Origin: an uncultured Collinsella sp. | Lineage (GTDB): Bacteria > Actinomycetota > Coriobacteriia > Coriobacteriales > Coriobacteriaceae | Assembly (NCBI GenBank): GCA_958421655.1 | Contig: CATZMG010000013.1 | Coordinates: forward strand, 1 to 38,493 | Direction: 5' to 3' | DNA: 38,493 nucleotides | Shown here: in pieces, positions 24,639-32,680 of the stretch | Layout: every line of letters begins with the position of its first letter | Numbering within the stretch: position 1 is the stretch's first letter | The notes under the pieces: generated by a model | Seen by the model: only the letters and a program-made list of their open reading frames with translations | The model's database searches: none | What the model was told of the DNA's origin: nothing | Program-made: the position numbers and the translations under genes

Positions 24639-25763
24639 ATGGCACGTGTGCACAACTTCTCAGCTGGCCCGGCCGCGCTGCCTACAAGCGTGCTCGCCGA
24701 GATCGCCGACGAGATGATGGACTACCGCGGTTGCGGCATGTCCGTGCTCGAGATGAGCCATCGATCTAGCATGTACCAGCAGATTATCGATGACGCCGAG
24801 GCAACACTGCGCCGTCTGCTGAGCATCCCCGATAACTATCGCATCCTGTTTTTGCAGGGCGGCGCCACGCTGCAGTTTGCGGGCATCCCCATGAACCTCA
24901 TGCGCCGCGGCCGCGCCGGCTACGTCGTGACTGGCAACTTTGCCAACAAGGCGTACAAAGAGGCCGCCAAGTACGGCGAGGCCGTGCTGCTCGCGAGCTC
25001 CGAGGACACCAACTTCGACCGCATCCCCGACATGGCCGACATCAACGCGCGCATTGCCGCCGAGGCCGCGGGCGGCGGGCTCGACTACGTCTACATCTGC
25101 CAGAACAACACCATCTTTGGCACCATGTTCCACGAGCTGCCCGATTGCGGCAACGTGCCGCTGGTCGCCGATGTCTCGAGCTGCTTTCTGTCGCAGCCGC
25201 TCGACATCGAGCGCTACGGGCTCATCTACGCCGGCGCTCAGAAAAACGCCGGCGCCGCGGGCGTCACCGTGGTTATCGTGCGCGACGACCTGATCGCCGA
25301 AGGCCCCGCCTTTGCGCAGACGCCGCAGTACATGGACCTTAAGACCCAGGCCGCCAAGGGCTCCATGCTCAACACGCCCAACACCTTTGGCATCTACGTG
25401 TGCGGCAAGGTGTTCCGTTGGGTCGAGCAGACCGGCGGGCTCGCAGCCATGGCCGAGCGCAACTGGGCCAAGGCCAATCTGCTCTATGACCTGCTCGAGC
25501 AAAGTGAGCTGTTCCATGGCACCACGCAGGCCGACAGCCGCTCTATCGCCAACGTCACCTTCCGCACCGGCGACGCCGAGCTCGACGCGGCCTTTGTCGC
25601 AGGCGCGGCAGAGCACCAGATTCAAAATGTCAAGGGCCATCGCCTCGTCGGCGGCATGCGCGCCAGCGTCTACAACGCCGTAACCATGGAGGACGTGCAG
25701 GCACTGGCCACGTACATGAAGGACTTCGAAGCGCAGCACGGTTTGAGCCAGCGATCTAACTAG
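24639..25763 (+). CDS. serC: phosphoserine aminotransferase
   Basis: This 374-residue class V aminotransferase converts 3-phosphohydroxypyruvate and glutamate to phosphoserine, the second step of serine synthesis. It starts with the family signature NFSAGPAALP and has SHRSSMYQQII (about 40-50), FLQGGATLQF (71-80) and the PLP lysine K202 in YAGAQKNAG. Length is typical (about 360-375). GAGGGG precedes the ATG. It is followed 69 bases later by serA, the enzyme for the preceding step, so the two form an operon. No T-box or riboswitch fold is evident in the short leader. Confidence 0.95.
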   Translation: MARVHNFSAGPAALPTSVLAEIADEMMDYRGCGMSVLEMSHRSSMYQQIIDDAEATLRRLLSIPDNYRILFLQGGATLQFAGIPMNLMRRGRAGYVVTGNFANKAYKEAAKYGEAVLLASSEDTNFDRIPDMADINARIAAEAAGGGLDYVYICQNNTIFGTMFHELPDCGNVPLVADVSSCFLSQPLDIERYGLIYAGAQKNAGAAGVTVVIVRDDLIAEGPAFAQTPQYMDLKTQAAKGSMLNTPNTFGIYVCGKVFRWVEQTGGLAAMAERNWAKANLLYDLLEQSELFHGTTQADSRSIANVTFRTGDAELDAAFVAGAAEHQIQNVKGHRLVGGMRASVYNAVTMEDVQALATYMKDFEAQHGLSQRSN

Positions 25764-25832
25764 CCCGCAGCACGCGGGCCGATCAGCCACTTCAAACCAC
25801 TTGTTTTAAACAAACCAGCTAAGGAGTTTTTC

Positions 25833-26996
25833 ATGCGCAAGATTAAGACCATCGACGACATCACCAAAGACGGCAAAGTCGAGTTTGGCGAAGGCTACGA
25901 ATTTGTGAGCACCGCCGAAGAGGCCGACGCCATTCTGATGCGCTCAACCGACCTGCACGGCTACGAGCTGCCCGAGGGAATCCGCGCCATCGCCCGCTGC
26001 GGCGCCGGCGTCAACAACATCCCCGTCGAAGAGTACGCCAAGAAGGGCGTCGTCGTCTTTAACTCCCCCGGCGCCAATAGCAATGCCGTCAAGGAGCTCG
26101 TCCTAGGCATGCTGGTGCTCTCGAGCCGCGGCGTGGTGCAATCGATGAACTGGGTGCGCGACAACGCCGACGACCCCGAGATTCAGGTCGATGCCGAGAA
26201 GGCCAAGAAGGCCTTTGTGGGCCGCGAGCTCAAGGGCAAGCGCATCGGCGTCATCGGCCTGGGCAACGTGGGCTCCAAGGTCGCCAACGCCTGCGTCGAC
26301 CTGGGCATGGACGTTTACGGCTACGACCCGTTCATTTCCGTCGAGCACGCGTGGGTGCTGAGCCGCGAGGTGCAGCGTGTGGGCACGCTCGAGGATCTCT
26401 GCCGCGGCTGCGACTACCTCACCGTACACGTGCCCAGCAAGGCCGACACCATCGGCATGATCAGCACCGAGCAGATTAACCTGCTGGCACCCGACGCCGT
26501 GCTCATCAACTACGCGCGCGAGACCATCATCGACGAAGACGCCGTCGACGCCGCCCTGCGCGAGGGTAAGCTCAGCTGGTTTAGCTGCGACTTTGCCACG
26601 CCCAAGACCGTCAAGATGCCCAATACGTTTATCACCACGCACTCGGGCGCCGGCACCGGCGAAGCCGAGGCCAACTGCGCCGACATGGCCATCAGCGAGC
26701 TCAAGGATTACCTGGAGAACGGTAACATCGCGCACAGCGTCAACTACCCCGCCTGCAGCATGGGCAAGGCGCGCGCCGCGAGCCGCATTGCCTGCCTGCA
26801 TGCCAACGTGCCCAACATGATCGGCCAGATCACGGCCATCCTGGCCAAGGACAACGCCAACGTGCAGCGCATGACCAACGAGTCCGCCGGCGAGAACGCC
26901 TACACCATGTTCGACACCGATGAGCACCTGAACAGCAGCACGATCGAGGCGCTTAAGCAGATTCCGTCGATGTATCGCGTGCGCGTAATCAAATAG
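25833..26996 (+). CDS. serA: D-3-phosphoglycerate dehydrogenase
   Basis: The 387-residue product oxidises 3-phosphoglycerate to phosphohydroxypyruvate, the first step of serine synthesis. It is a D-2-hydroxyacid dehydrogenase with the NAD-binding GLGNVG motif at residues 142-147, the catalytic Arg in LINYARE and the His in TTHSGAG. A C-terminal ACT-like domain (about 318-387, including NVPNMIGQITAIL) would allow feedback control by serine. This is the short SerA form without the intervening domain of longer enzymes. AAGGAG lies upstream of the ATG. It ends before a strong terminator at 27060. Confidence 0.93.
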   Translation: MRKIKTIDDITKDGKVEFGEGYEFVSTAEEADAILMRSTDLHGYELPEGIRAIARCGAGVNNIPVEEYAKKGVVVFNSPGANSNAVKELVLGMLVLSSRGVVQSMNWVRDNADDPEIQVDAEKAKKAFVGRELKGKRIGVIGLGNVGSKVANACVDLGMDVYGYDPFISVEHAWVLSREVQRVGTLEDLCRGCDYLTVHVPSKADTIGMISTEQINLLAPDAVLINYARETIIDEDAVDAALREGKLSWFSCDFATPKTVKMPNTFITTHSGAGTGEAEANCADMAISELKDYLENGNIAHSVNYPACSMGKARAASRIACLHANVPNMIGQITAILAKDNANVQRMTNESAGENAYTMFDTDEHLNSSTIEALKQIPSMYRVRVIK

Positions 26997-27059
26997 CGCC
27001 GGCTGATCTGACGGGCAGTTCCCCATGTGGCCTGCCCGTCACTGACATTGAATGCCCGC

Positions 27060-27093
27060 GGGGCGCCTTTCGCACGAGAGGCGCCCCGTTTTT
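27060..27093 (+). terminator. intrinsic terminator of serC-serA
   Basis: The stem GGGGCGCCT/AGGCGCCCC (27060-27068 and 27079-27087) is followed by TTTTT at 27089-27093. A second hairpin, ACGGGCAG/CTGCCCGT (27011-27018 and 27032-27039), lies just before it. Confidence 0.85.
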
Positions 27094-27171
27094 GTGAGCG
27101 CTCCATTAAATGCACCGAGCCGCTTCTTGGCATACAATCTGTATGTTGACCTAACTATCTGTGAGGTGCCT

Positions 27172-28392
27172 ATGGTTGATACAGATTTTGCTTGGCGGCT
27201 TACGCAAGGACTCGTGCGGATCGACAGCTCAGACCCGGGTGCGTATGAGGACGAGATTGAGCGCTATATCAAAGCGTTGGTTGAGGAACGGTTGGCACAG
27301 CTGAGCCATCCGGTACTCCATGCCGTGCAGGTTGAGGAACTCGAGGTGCTGCCCGGGCGCCGCAACCTTATGGTCACCGTGCCGGGACTGAGCGACGAGC
27401 CACGACTCGTCTATATCTGCCATATGGATACCGTTACGCTGGGCGATGGCTGGGACGCGGACACGCCGCCGCTCGGGACGGTTGTGCGTAACGACAAACT
27501 CTATGGCCGTGGCGCCTGCGATATGAAGGGTGGCCTGGCCTGCGCCATTGCCGCACTGGTCCATACGCTCGAGCGCGTGGCGGCGGATGGCGCGTTGCCC
27601 CGCCGCGGCTTTTCGCTCATCTGCTCGGTCGACGAGGAAGATTTTATGCGCGGCTCAGAGGCAGCCATCGATGCTGGCTGGGTCGGCTCGCGTGAATGGG
27701 TGCTGGACACCGAGCCCACCGACGGACAGATCCAGGTGGCGCACAAGGGTCGCACGTGGTTCGAGATCGAGATGACCGGCGTCACGGCGCATGCGAGCCA
27801 GCCTTGGAAGGGCGCGGATGCCGTCGCCGCCATGGCCGAGGTCGTGTGTTCGCTCCGTCGCGCGTTTGTGGCGCTGCCCGCGCACGATGAGCTGGGGCCT
27901 TCGACCATCACGTTTGGCCAAATCGAGGGCGGATATCGCCCCTACGTCGTACCCGACCGCGCCAAAGTCTGGGTCGACATGCGCCTGACCCCGCCGACCG
28001 ATACGGCCGCCGCGACGCGCATGGTAGGGCAGGCCATCGCCGTCGCCGAAGCCGCCGTTCCCGGTTGCCATGGCAGCTACACCGTGACGGGCGACCGCCC
28101 CGCCATCGAGCGCGACCCGAACTCTCCCCTTCTAGCAGCGCTCAAGCGTGCCGCCGATGACGTGACGGACGCGGACACGACCGTCGGCTTCTTTACCGGC
28201 TACACCGACACCGCCGTCATTGCCGGCAAGACAGACAACCGCAATTGCATGAGCTACGGTCCCGGGTCGCTCGCGCTCGCGCACAAGCCCAACGAATATG
28301 TGCCCCACGCCGATATCGTTCGTTGTCAGCAGGTGCTAATCGCGCTCGCCGATAACGTGCTCCGGGACGAGAGCTGCCAAGTTGGGGCATAA
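27172..28392 (+). CDS. M20-family metallopeptidase/deacylase (ArgE/DapE-like)
   Basis: The 406-residue product is an M20 di-zinc hydrolase. Metal ligands are visible in ICHMDTV (H84, D86), GRGACDMKGG (D117) and the catalytic SVDEED (E155/E156). The dimerisation domain follows with THE H-containing VTAHAS motif near residue 205. The late segment GYTDTAVIAG and the final GPGSLALAHKPNEYV motif fit ArgE/DapE/carboxypeptidase relatives, which remove acyl or amino-acid groups. The exact substrate cannot be read. ATG 27172 has GAGGTG upstream; the frame is open further upstream, but that part overlaps the serA terminator. It is followed 39 bases later by the DUF1015-like gene. Confidence 0.87.
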   Translation: MVDTDFAWRLTQGLVRIDSSDPGAYEDEIERYIKALVEERLAQLSHPVLHAVQVEELEVLPGRRNLMVTVPGLSDEPRLVYICHMDTVTLGDGWDADTPPLGTVVRNDKLYGRGACDMKGGLACAIAALVHTLERVAADGALPRRGFSLICSVDEEDFMRGSEAAIDAGWVGSREWVLDTEPTDGQIQVAHKGRTWFEIEMTGVTAHASQPWKGADAVAAMAEVVCSLRRAFVALPAHDELGPSTITFGQIEGGYRPYVVPDRAKVWVDMRLTPPTDTAAATRMVGQAIAVAEAAVPGCHGSYTVTGDRPAIERDPNSPLLAALKRAADDVTDADTTVGFFTGYTDTAVIAGKTDNRNCMSYGPGSLALAHKPNEYVPHADIVRCQQVLIALADNVLRDESCQVGA

Positions 28393-28431
28393 TAAGCCGC
28401 GAACAAACCGATTCGTGCGTTAGGACCGCCC

Positions 28432-29115
28432 ATGAAAGCACTTCCGTTTCCCTGCATCCGCCCGACTCAGGACCGCGTGCTCGAGGCGCTGCCTGCAATG
28501 GGCAGCATCCTGAGCGGCAACGATGCTCTGCGCGGAGCCATTGCCGATGGTCTGATGCTCAAGGACCCGGGTGCGGCGTATTACGTGTACGAATGCTCGG
28601 GCGAGCCGGGACGTGTGACGGGTGTCGTGGCGATCTGCCCGACGAGTGTACTTGCGGGCGGCAAGGGCGATGCCAGCGCCGACGTGGCCGCCGCCGCGCG
28701 CGCGATCGCCGAGCTCAAGGTGCAGCCGCGCCCCGTGTCGCTCGCCTACGAGGCCTCGCCCGTCATGGATATCATCCTGGGCGCCGCCAAAGAGGGCGCG
28801 TCGCTCTACGCCGTCACCGACCCCGCGGGCATTACGCACCGCGCGTGGGAGGTCAAGCGCGAGGACGCCGTCGGGGCCATCCGCGCTATGCTCGAACAAG
28901 CACCGGAGCCGGCACTGGCCGACGACCCCGCCTACGCCGCCGCTCTGACCGGGGCGTCGCAGCTGCTGGCCGATGAGACCCGTGCCGCCGGAACGTACAC
29001 CGGCAAGGAGCCGTTCAACTTTACCGTTGCCGTGCTCTTCCCCGCCGCGCAGGTCAGCGGCGCCGCGCCGCAGGTTCCGACAGGTCTGCTCACGCACCAG
29101 GTCGCGCGGTTCTAG
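28432..29115 (+). CDS. short DUF1015-like protein
   Basis: The 227-residue product starts MKALPFPCIRPTQDRVLEALPA. That matches the opening of DUF1015 proteins, which in many Firmicutes are encoded next to serC and serA. DUF1015 proteins are usually about 400 residues; here the region after the first segment is much shortened, so this is a reduced member. AGGA precedes the ATG. Its function is unknown. The nearby serC-serA pair supports the family call, but an M20 peptidase gene lies between. Confidence 0.6.
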   Translation: MKALPFPCIRPTQDRVLEALPAMGSILSGNDALRGAIADGLMLKDPGAAYYVYECSGEPGRVTGVVAICPTSVLAGGKGDASADVAAAARAIAELKVQPRPVSLAYEASPVMDIILGAAKEGASLYAVTDPAGITHRAWEVKREDAVGAIRAMLEQAPEPALADDPAYAAALTGASQLLADETRAAGTYTGKEPFNFTVAVLFPAAQVSGAAPQVPTGLLTHQVARF

Positions 29116-29160
29116 CAAGACCAGACCGCCCAGCACATAAATCGGCAGCTCAACAAACAG

Positions 29161-29201
29161 GGGGCGGAGATGCAGCAGGTACATGCATCTCCGCCCCTTT
29201 T
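29161..29201. terminator. bidirectional terminator between convergent genes
   Basis: A perfect 14-bp stem (29161-29174 with 29184-29197, GGGGCGGAGATGCA and its complement) is followed by TTTT on the plus strand. It lies between the convergent DUF1015-like and histidine phosphatase genes and could stop transcription from both sides. Confidence 0.8.
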
Positions 29202-29244
29202 GCGTCGAGAAGTTATGCCGGCGACCCGTGCCGCCACGCTCGCG

Positions 29245-29880
29245 TTATCCGCGCTGCGGACCTGCAGTAGCCACAAGCGGTTCAAGCCCCAGCTCGCGCG
29301 CATAATCTTCCTGCGTAAAAATCTCAATCAGCTCAAACGTACCGGCCTCGTCGTCAAACACGAAATGCAGCACCGAGCAGTTGCCCGGAACGCGATCGCG
29401 TTCATCGGCCGCCGCTCCCCTCACGTGATCCAAAAACTCCTTGACGGCCGAGCCATGGCTTACCGCGAGCACGCACGTATGGTCCGGACGCTGCATAAGC
29501 TCGGTCAACGTCGCCACCATGCGCTCGCGCACCTGCATCTGGCCCTCGCCGCCAAACTGGCGATAGAAGTCGCGCCATGGGCGCTCGGGCATGAGCATCA
29601 CGCGCTCAGCCTCAAAGTCGCCAAAGAACCACTCACGCAGGCCGTCCAGGCGCTCGTACGCCAAGCCCGGCCACAAGTTGGCGATAGTCTGCTCGGTGCG
29701 ATGAAGCGTGGAGGTGTAGGCATGATCGGGCTCAATGCCGCGCGCACGTAAAAACATGCCGGCGCGCGCCGCCTGGTCGCATCCCAACTGCGTAAGCGGC
29801 GAGTCACTCCACCCCTGAATGATACGCTTAAGGTTGAATATCGTCTGTCCATGACGGACCAGATACAGATCTTTATTCAT
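29245..29880 (-). CDS. histidine phosphatase family protein (phosphoglycerate mutase-like), 1
   Basis: The 211-residue product has the phosphohistidine motif LVRHGQT (R9-H10-G11), the second-half SHGSAVKEFL motif with the second catalytic His, and the WFFGDFE acid segment in between. Such proteins are cofactor-independent-type small phosphatases or phosphoglycerate mutase relatives; the substrate is unknown. ATG 29880 (MNKDLYLVRHG) has GAAAGGA upstream; a longer frame begins 17 codons earlier but lacks this support and overlaps the upstream gene. It forms a tandem pair with the gene at 29898, of which it is a paralogue. Confidence 0.88.
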   Translation of the reverse strand: MNKDLYLVRHGQTIFNLKRIIQGWSDSPLTQLGCDQAARAGMFLRARGIEPDHAYTSTLHRTEQTIANLWPGLAYERLDGLREWFFGDFEAERVMLMPERPWRDFYRQFGGEGQMQVRERMVATLTELMQRPDHTCVLAVSHGSAVKEFLDHVRGAAADERDRVPGNCSVLHFVFDDEAGTFELIEIFTQEDYARELGLEPLVATAGPQRG

Positions 29881-29897
29881 AGGGGTCCTTTCGTTCG

Positions 29898-30440
29898 TTA
29901 CCAACCCAAGAGCGAAAACGCCCCGTCGCAATAGCCAAAATGAAGCACGGCACCGTTGTCGGGTAGCTCTCCCCCGCCAGTCACATACTCAAGAAACTCT
30001 TGGCAGGCTGAGCCGTGGGAAACCGCCAGCACGCAGTCGTGCTGCGGCCTGGCCATGATGCGGGACAGCGCCGCGACCATGCGCGACTGGAGCTGCACTT
30101 CAGACTCGCCACCAAAGGCCACCGGATAATCGCCCCAGGGCTGCGGCGGCATCTCGCGATTTGATGTGCCCTCCAGCGAGCCAAAATGCCACTCACGCAG
30201 GTCATCGACCAGCTCAATGGAACGGCCCTCGCCAACGATAAGCTCGGCCGTATGCCGCGCCCGGCCCAACGGCGAGGAATACACATGATCAAAGGCCACA
30301 CCACGCGCCGCAAACGCCGTACGCGCCGTCAGCGCCTGCTCGCGCCCGCGCGCCGTAAGCGGCGAATCGTGCCAGCCCTGCAAAATGCTCTGCACATTGA
30401 GCTCAGTCTGCCCATGCCGCACCAAATACAAATCTGCCAC
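29898..30440 (-). CDS. histidine phosphatase family protein, 2 (paralogue)
   Basis: The 180-residue product starts MADLYLVRHGQTELN (R8-H9-G10) and has the SHGSACQEFLEY motif near residue 138 and the WHFGSLEG acid segment near residue 88. It shares layout and many residues with the downstream gene (for example the GWxDSPLT segment), so the two arose by tandem duplication. The gap of 17 bases points to one transcript. The substrate is unknown. Confidence 0.88.
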   Translation of the reverse strand: MADLYLVRHGQTELNVQSILQGWHDSPLTARGREQALTARTAFAARGVAFDHVYSSPLGRARHTAELIVGEGRSIELVDDLREWHFGSLEGTSNREMPPQPWGDYPVAFGGESEVQLQSRMVAALSRIMARPQHDCVLAVSHGSACQEFLEYVTGGGELPDNGAVLHFGYCDGAFSLLGW

Positions 30441-30455
30441 ACGCCCTCCCCTCGC

Positions 30456-30490
30456 ACCACCGCAAAGGGGACAGGTACCTTTGTGGTGGT
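30456..30490. repeat. extragenic palindrome
   Basis: ACCACCGCAAAGG (30456-30468) pairs with CCTTTGTGGTGGT (30478-30490) with one wobble, around the loop GGACAGGTA. It lies between two minus-strand genes, just upstream of the histidine phosphatase pair, and looks like a dispersed genomic palindrome. Confidence 0.7.
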
Positions 30491-30522
30491 TTACCGCCGG
30501 ATCACACCGCGGTGACGCTCAA

Positions 30523-31194
30523 CTACACCAGCACGTCGGCGAGCGAACGCTTGGGCACGTGGTGCACCTGCGCCTCGTCACGCCAGTAATTAATTGAGCC
30601 GTCGGGGTTGGAATCGATCGCATCGATCACCTGCGTCTCGGCCGGAACGCCAAACGCCATGATCAGCTTGAGCTCATACTTGTCGTTATCGAGCCCCATG
30701 GCATCGATCGCGTGGGGCGTAAAGGCCTTGAACATGCAGGCAGCCACCTCGGGCGTGGCGCTGCGGGCGGCGAGCATCATCGTCTGCGCGGCAATACCCG
30801 TGTCGACCTCGGTAATGGGAGCGGCGGGCTTGCCCGGAACGGCGCGCTCGGCCAGAATCGCGATGTAGCCGGTCGGGCGCTCGCCCTCGGCAGGACCCGG
30901 CCAATCCTTAAGCGCGCCGGCCCACGCAAGCTCATCAAATACGCGCGCGCAGTCCTCTGCACCGCTCACCACATGAAAACGAAGACGCTGAGCATTGGCA
31001 CCACACGGAGCCAGGTGCGCCAGTTCCGCCAGCTCGAGCAAAAACTCGCGCGGCACGCGCATGGACTCGTCAAATCGGCGGCACGTGCGGGCGCGGCGGA
31101 CCAGCGCGTCAAACGTGTCCAGGCCGAGCTTTTCGCAACCTTGCTTCGCCATCGACTCAGCGCTTACCGGCGCCGCGGGAACTGTTTCGTTCAT
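30523..31194 (-). CDS. nitroreductase family protein
   Basis: The 223-residue product has the nitroreductase FMN-binding pattern: an N-terminal RRARTCRRFDES segment (about residues 30-42), LAPCGANAQRLRFHVV (about 60-75) and the late MAFGVPAE strand. Such enzymes use FMN and NAD(P)H to reduce nitro compounds, quinones or flavins. ATG 31194 has GGGGG a few bases upstream; the frame is open for 56 more codons, but those run through a regulatory region and have no conserved pattern. An IdeR/DtxR-like box lies 29 bases before the start, which suggests iron control. Confidence 0.85.
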   Translation of the reverse strand: MNETVPAAPVSAESMAKQGCEKLGLDTFDALVRRARTCRRFDESMRVPREFLLELAELAHLAPCGANAQRLRFHVVSGAEDCARVFDELAWAGALKDWPGPAEGERPTGYIAILAERAVPGKPAAPITEVDTGIAAQTMMLAARSATPEVAACMFKAFTPHAIDAMGLDNDKYELKLIMAFGVPAETQVIDAIDSNPDGSINYWRDEAQVHHVPKRSLADVLV

Positions 31195-31222
31195 AGGGAC
31201 CCCCAATTTCGGGCAATTGTTC

Positions 31223-31241
31223 TTAGGAAAATCTAACCTAA
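31223..31241 (-). promoter_or_regulatory. IdeR/DtxR-like iron box upstream of the nitroreductase gene
   Basis: On the minus strand the 19-base site TTAGGTTAGATTTTCCTAA agrees with the DtxR/IdeR consensus (TTAGGTTAG-S-CTAACCTAA) at 15 of 19 positions, with both outer half-sites intact. Confidence 0.5.
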
Positions 31242-31429
31242 AACGTAGGCAATAACGAACAGGGCTGCAATGTTCTATACCTGTTGAATAGAAAATCGCG
31301 ACGTGGGGAACAACGGAAACAATTCGGGGCCTTTGGGTTACGTTTCGCCCTCCCCGACCCATACGCCAGCGCCTTTAGGCGATACTGGTTGTAACGATCA
31401 AGGCTTACGCCGCACAGAAAGGAGACATT

Positions 31430-32032
31430 ATGGGCATCTTTAAGAACGATGACCAAAAAACGAGCCAGTTTGGATTTGACGAGAAAAGCATGGCAGGCAA
31501 GGCCGTCAAGGCCGTGCGCTGGATTTACGCCATCACGGGCGTCTTGGCGCTCGTCGCCGGCATCGCACTGCTGTTTGCGCCCGCCAAGTCCCTCGTCTTC
31601 CTAACGACCGTCTTGGGCTTCTACTTTGTGATCACGGCCGCGATCAGGCTGTTTACCGCTGTTTTCGAGCCACTGCTGCCCACCGGCTGGCGCGTGACGA
31701 GCATCATCTCCAACCTACTCATTATCTTGGGCGGCGTCATAATCCTGCGCAACCAGGCCTTCTCGACCGCGACGCTCACCACGATGGTGGTTATCGTGGC
31801 CGGCTTTGGCTGGATCGTCGAAGGTGTCATGTCCATTCTGGAGTCCGAGCTTTCGTCCAACCGTGCCCTCGCCATCCTGAGCGGCGCGCTCTCCATCATC
31901 GCCGGCATGTTCGTGTTTATCTATCCGCTGTGGTCGGCCAAGATGCTCGTCATCTTTAGCGGCGCCGCACTGCTGGTGTTTGGCGTAACGCTGATTGTTC
32001 GCGCTATTCAATTTGGCAAACTGGTGCACTAG
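31430..32032 (+). CDS. HdeD-like (DUF308) membrane protein
   Basis: The 200-residue product has a soluble N-terminus of about 25 residues and then six hydrophobic helices in pairs. The recurring pattern of a helix followed by a short charged turn fits the DUF308 repeats of HdeD, a membrane protein linked in enterobacteria to acid resistance. Its biochemical role is unknown. AAAGGAG precedes the ATG by seven bases. The stop codon overlaps the next start (TAGATG), so it is translationally linked to the YaiI-like gene. Confidence 0.8.
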   Translation: MGIFKNDDQKTSQFGFDEKSMAGKAVKAVRWIYAITGVLALVAGIALLFAPAKSLVFLTTVLGFYFVITAAIRLFTAVFEPLLPTGWRVTSIISNLLIILGGVIILRNQAFSTATLTTMVVIVAGFGWIVEGVMSILESELSSNRALAILSGALSIIAGMFVFIYPLWSAKMLVIFSGAALLVFGVTLIVRAIQFGKLVH

Positions 32033-32515
32033 ATGCCGCGAACGCTCTTTATTGATGCAGACGCCTGCCCGGTCACGCGCGAGTCGATTGACTGCGCGCG
32101 GCGGGCGGGCGTCGCCGTCGTTATCGCCGGCAACAGCACACAGAACCTGGAACGCCACATTCGCCGCGACGATCCGCGCGATGCCGAGCACGCGCGACGC
32201 GGATTTTGGGTCACGACGCTCGATGTGAGCGTGGGCGCCGACAGCGCCGACTTTGCCATTGTCGAACGCCTGCAGGCGGGCGATGTAGTCGTGACGCAGG
32301 ACATTGGCTTGGCGAGCATGGTGCTCGGGCGCGATGCCGCCGCCATCGGCGTGCGCGGGCGCGTCTACGATAAGGCGACCATCGACATGCAACTGTTTAT
32401 TCGCCACGAGGAAAAGAAGGTGCGCCGCGCCGGCGGTCGCACTCGCGGTCCGGCGGCATTTACCAGCGAAGACCGGGCCCGCTTTAAGCGCAACCTCACC
32501 GAGCTGCTGCGCTAA
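32033..32515 (+). CDS. YaiI/YqxD family protein (DUF188)
   Basis: The 160-residue product starts with the family signature LFIDADACPV and continues with GNSTQNLE, VTTLDVSVGADSADF and VVTQDIGLA, the conserved acidic blocks of YaiI/YqxD proteins, which resemble PIN/NYN-type nuclease folds. No function is proven. ATG 32033 abuts the stop codon of the preceding gene. A strong terminator at 32520 ends the operon. Confidence 0.92.
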   Translation: MPRTLFIDADACPVTRESIDCARRAGVAVVIAGNSTQNLERHIRRDDPRDAEHARRGFWVTTLDVSVGADSADFAIVERLQAGDVVVTQDIGLASMVLGRDAAAIGVRGRVYDKATIDMQLFIRHEEKKVRRAGGRTRGPAAFTSEDRARFKRNLTELLR

Positions 32516-32519
32516 CCAA

Positions 32520-32557
32520 GGTAGATTTTCGGGACATGCCCGGAAATCTACCTTTTT
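32520..32557 (+). terminator. intrinsic terminator after the DUF188 gene
   Basis: A 14-bp stem (32520-32533 with 32539-32552, one G-U pair) with loop ACATG is followed by TTTTT at 32553-32557. Confidence 0.88.
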
Positions 32558-32603
32558 GTTTTGCGCGGTGTGAGCGCTCGGAATCCATGGCTCAACAAAA
32601 AAC

Positions 32604-32670
32604 GGGCTTCAAAATGCCATGCGTCGCCGCATTGCGCAGGCGCCGAGCATGGCTATTTGAAGCCCATTTT
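32604..32670. terminator. bidirectional terminator before the metal exporter gene end
   Basis: GGGCTTCAAA (32604-32613) pairs with TTTGAAGCCC (32656-32665), and CCATGC pairs with GCATGG inside. T runs lie on both strands (AAAAAAC before, ATTTTTT after), so it can serve the minus-strand exporter gene and stop plus-strand read-through. Confidence 0.75.
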
Positions 32671-32680
32671 TTAGGCCTAC

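Noticed and set aside
24660..25790. Open frame of 376 codons on the minus strand opposite serC
   Set aside because: The sense strand is a textbook SerC; the antisense product has no recognisable pattern.
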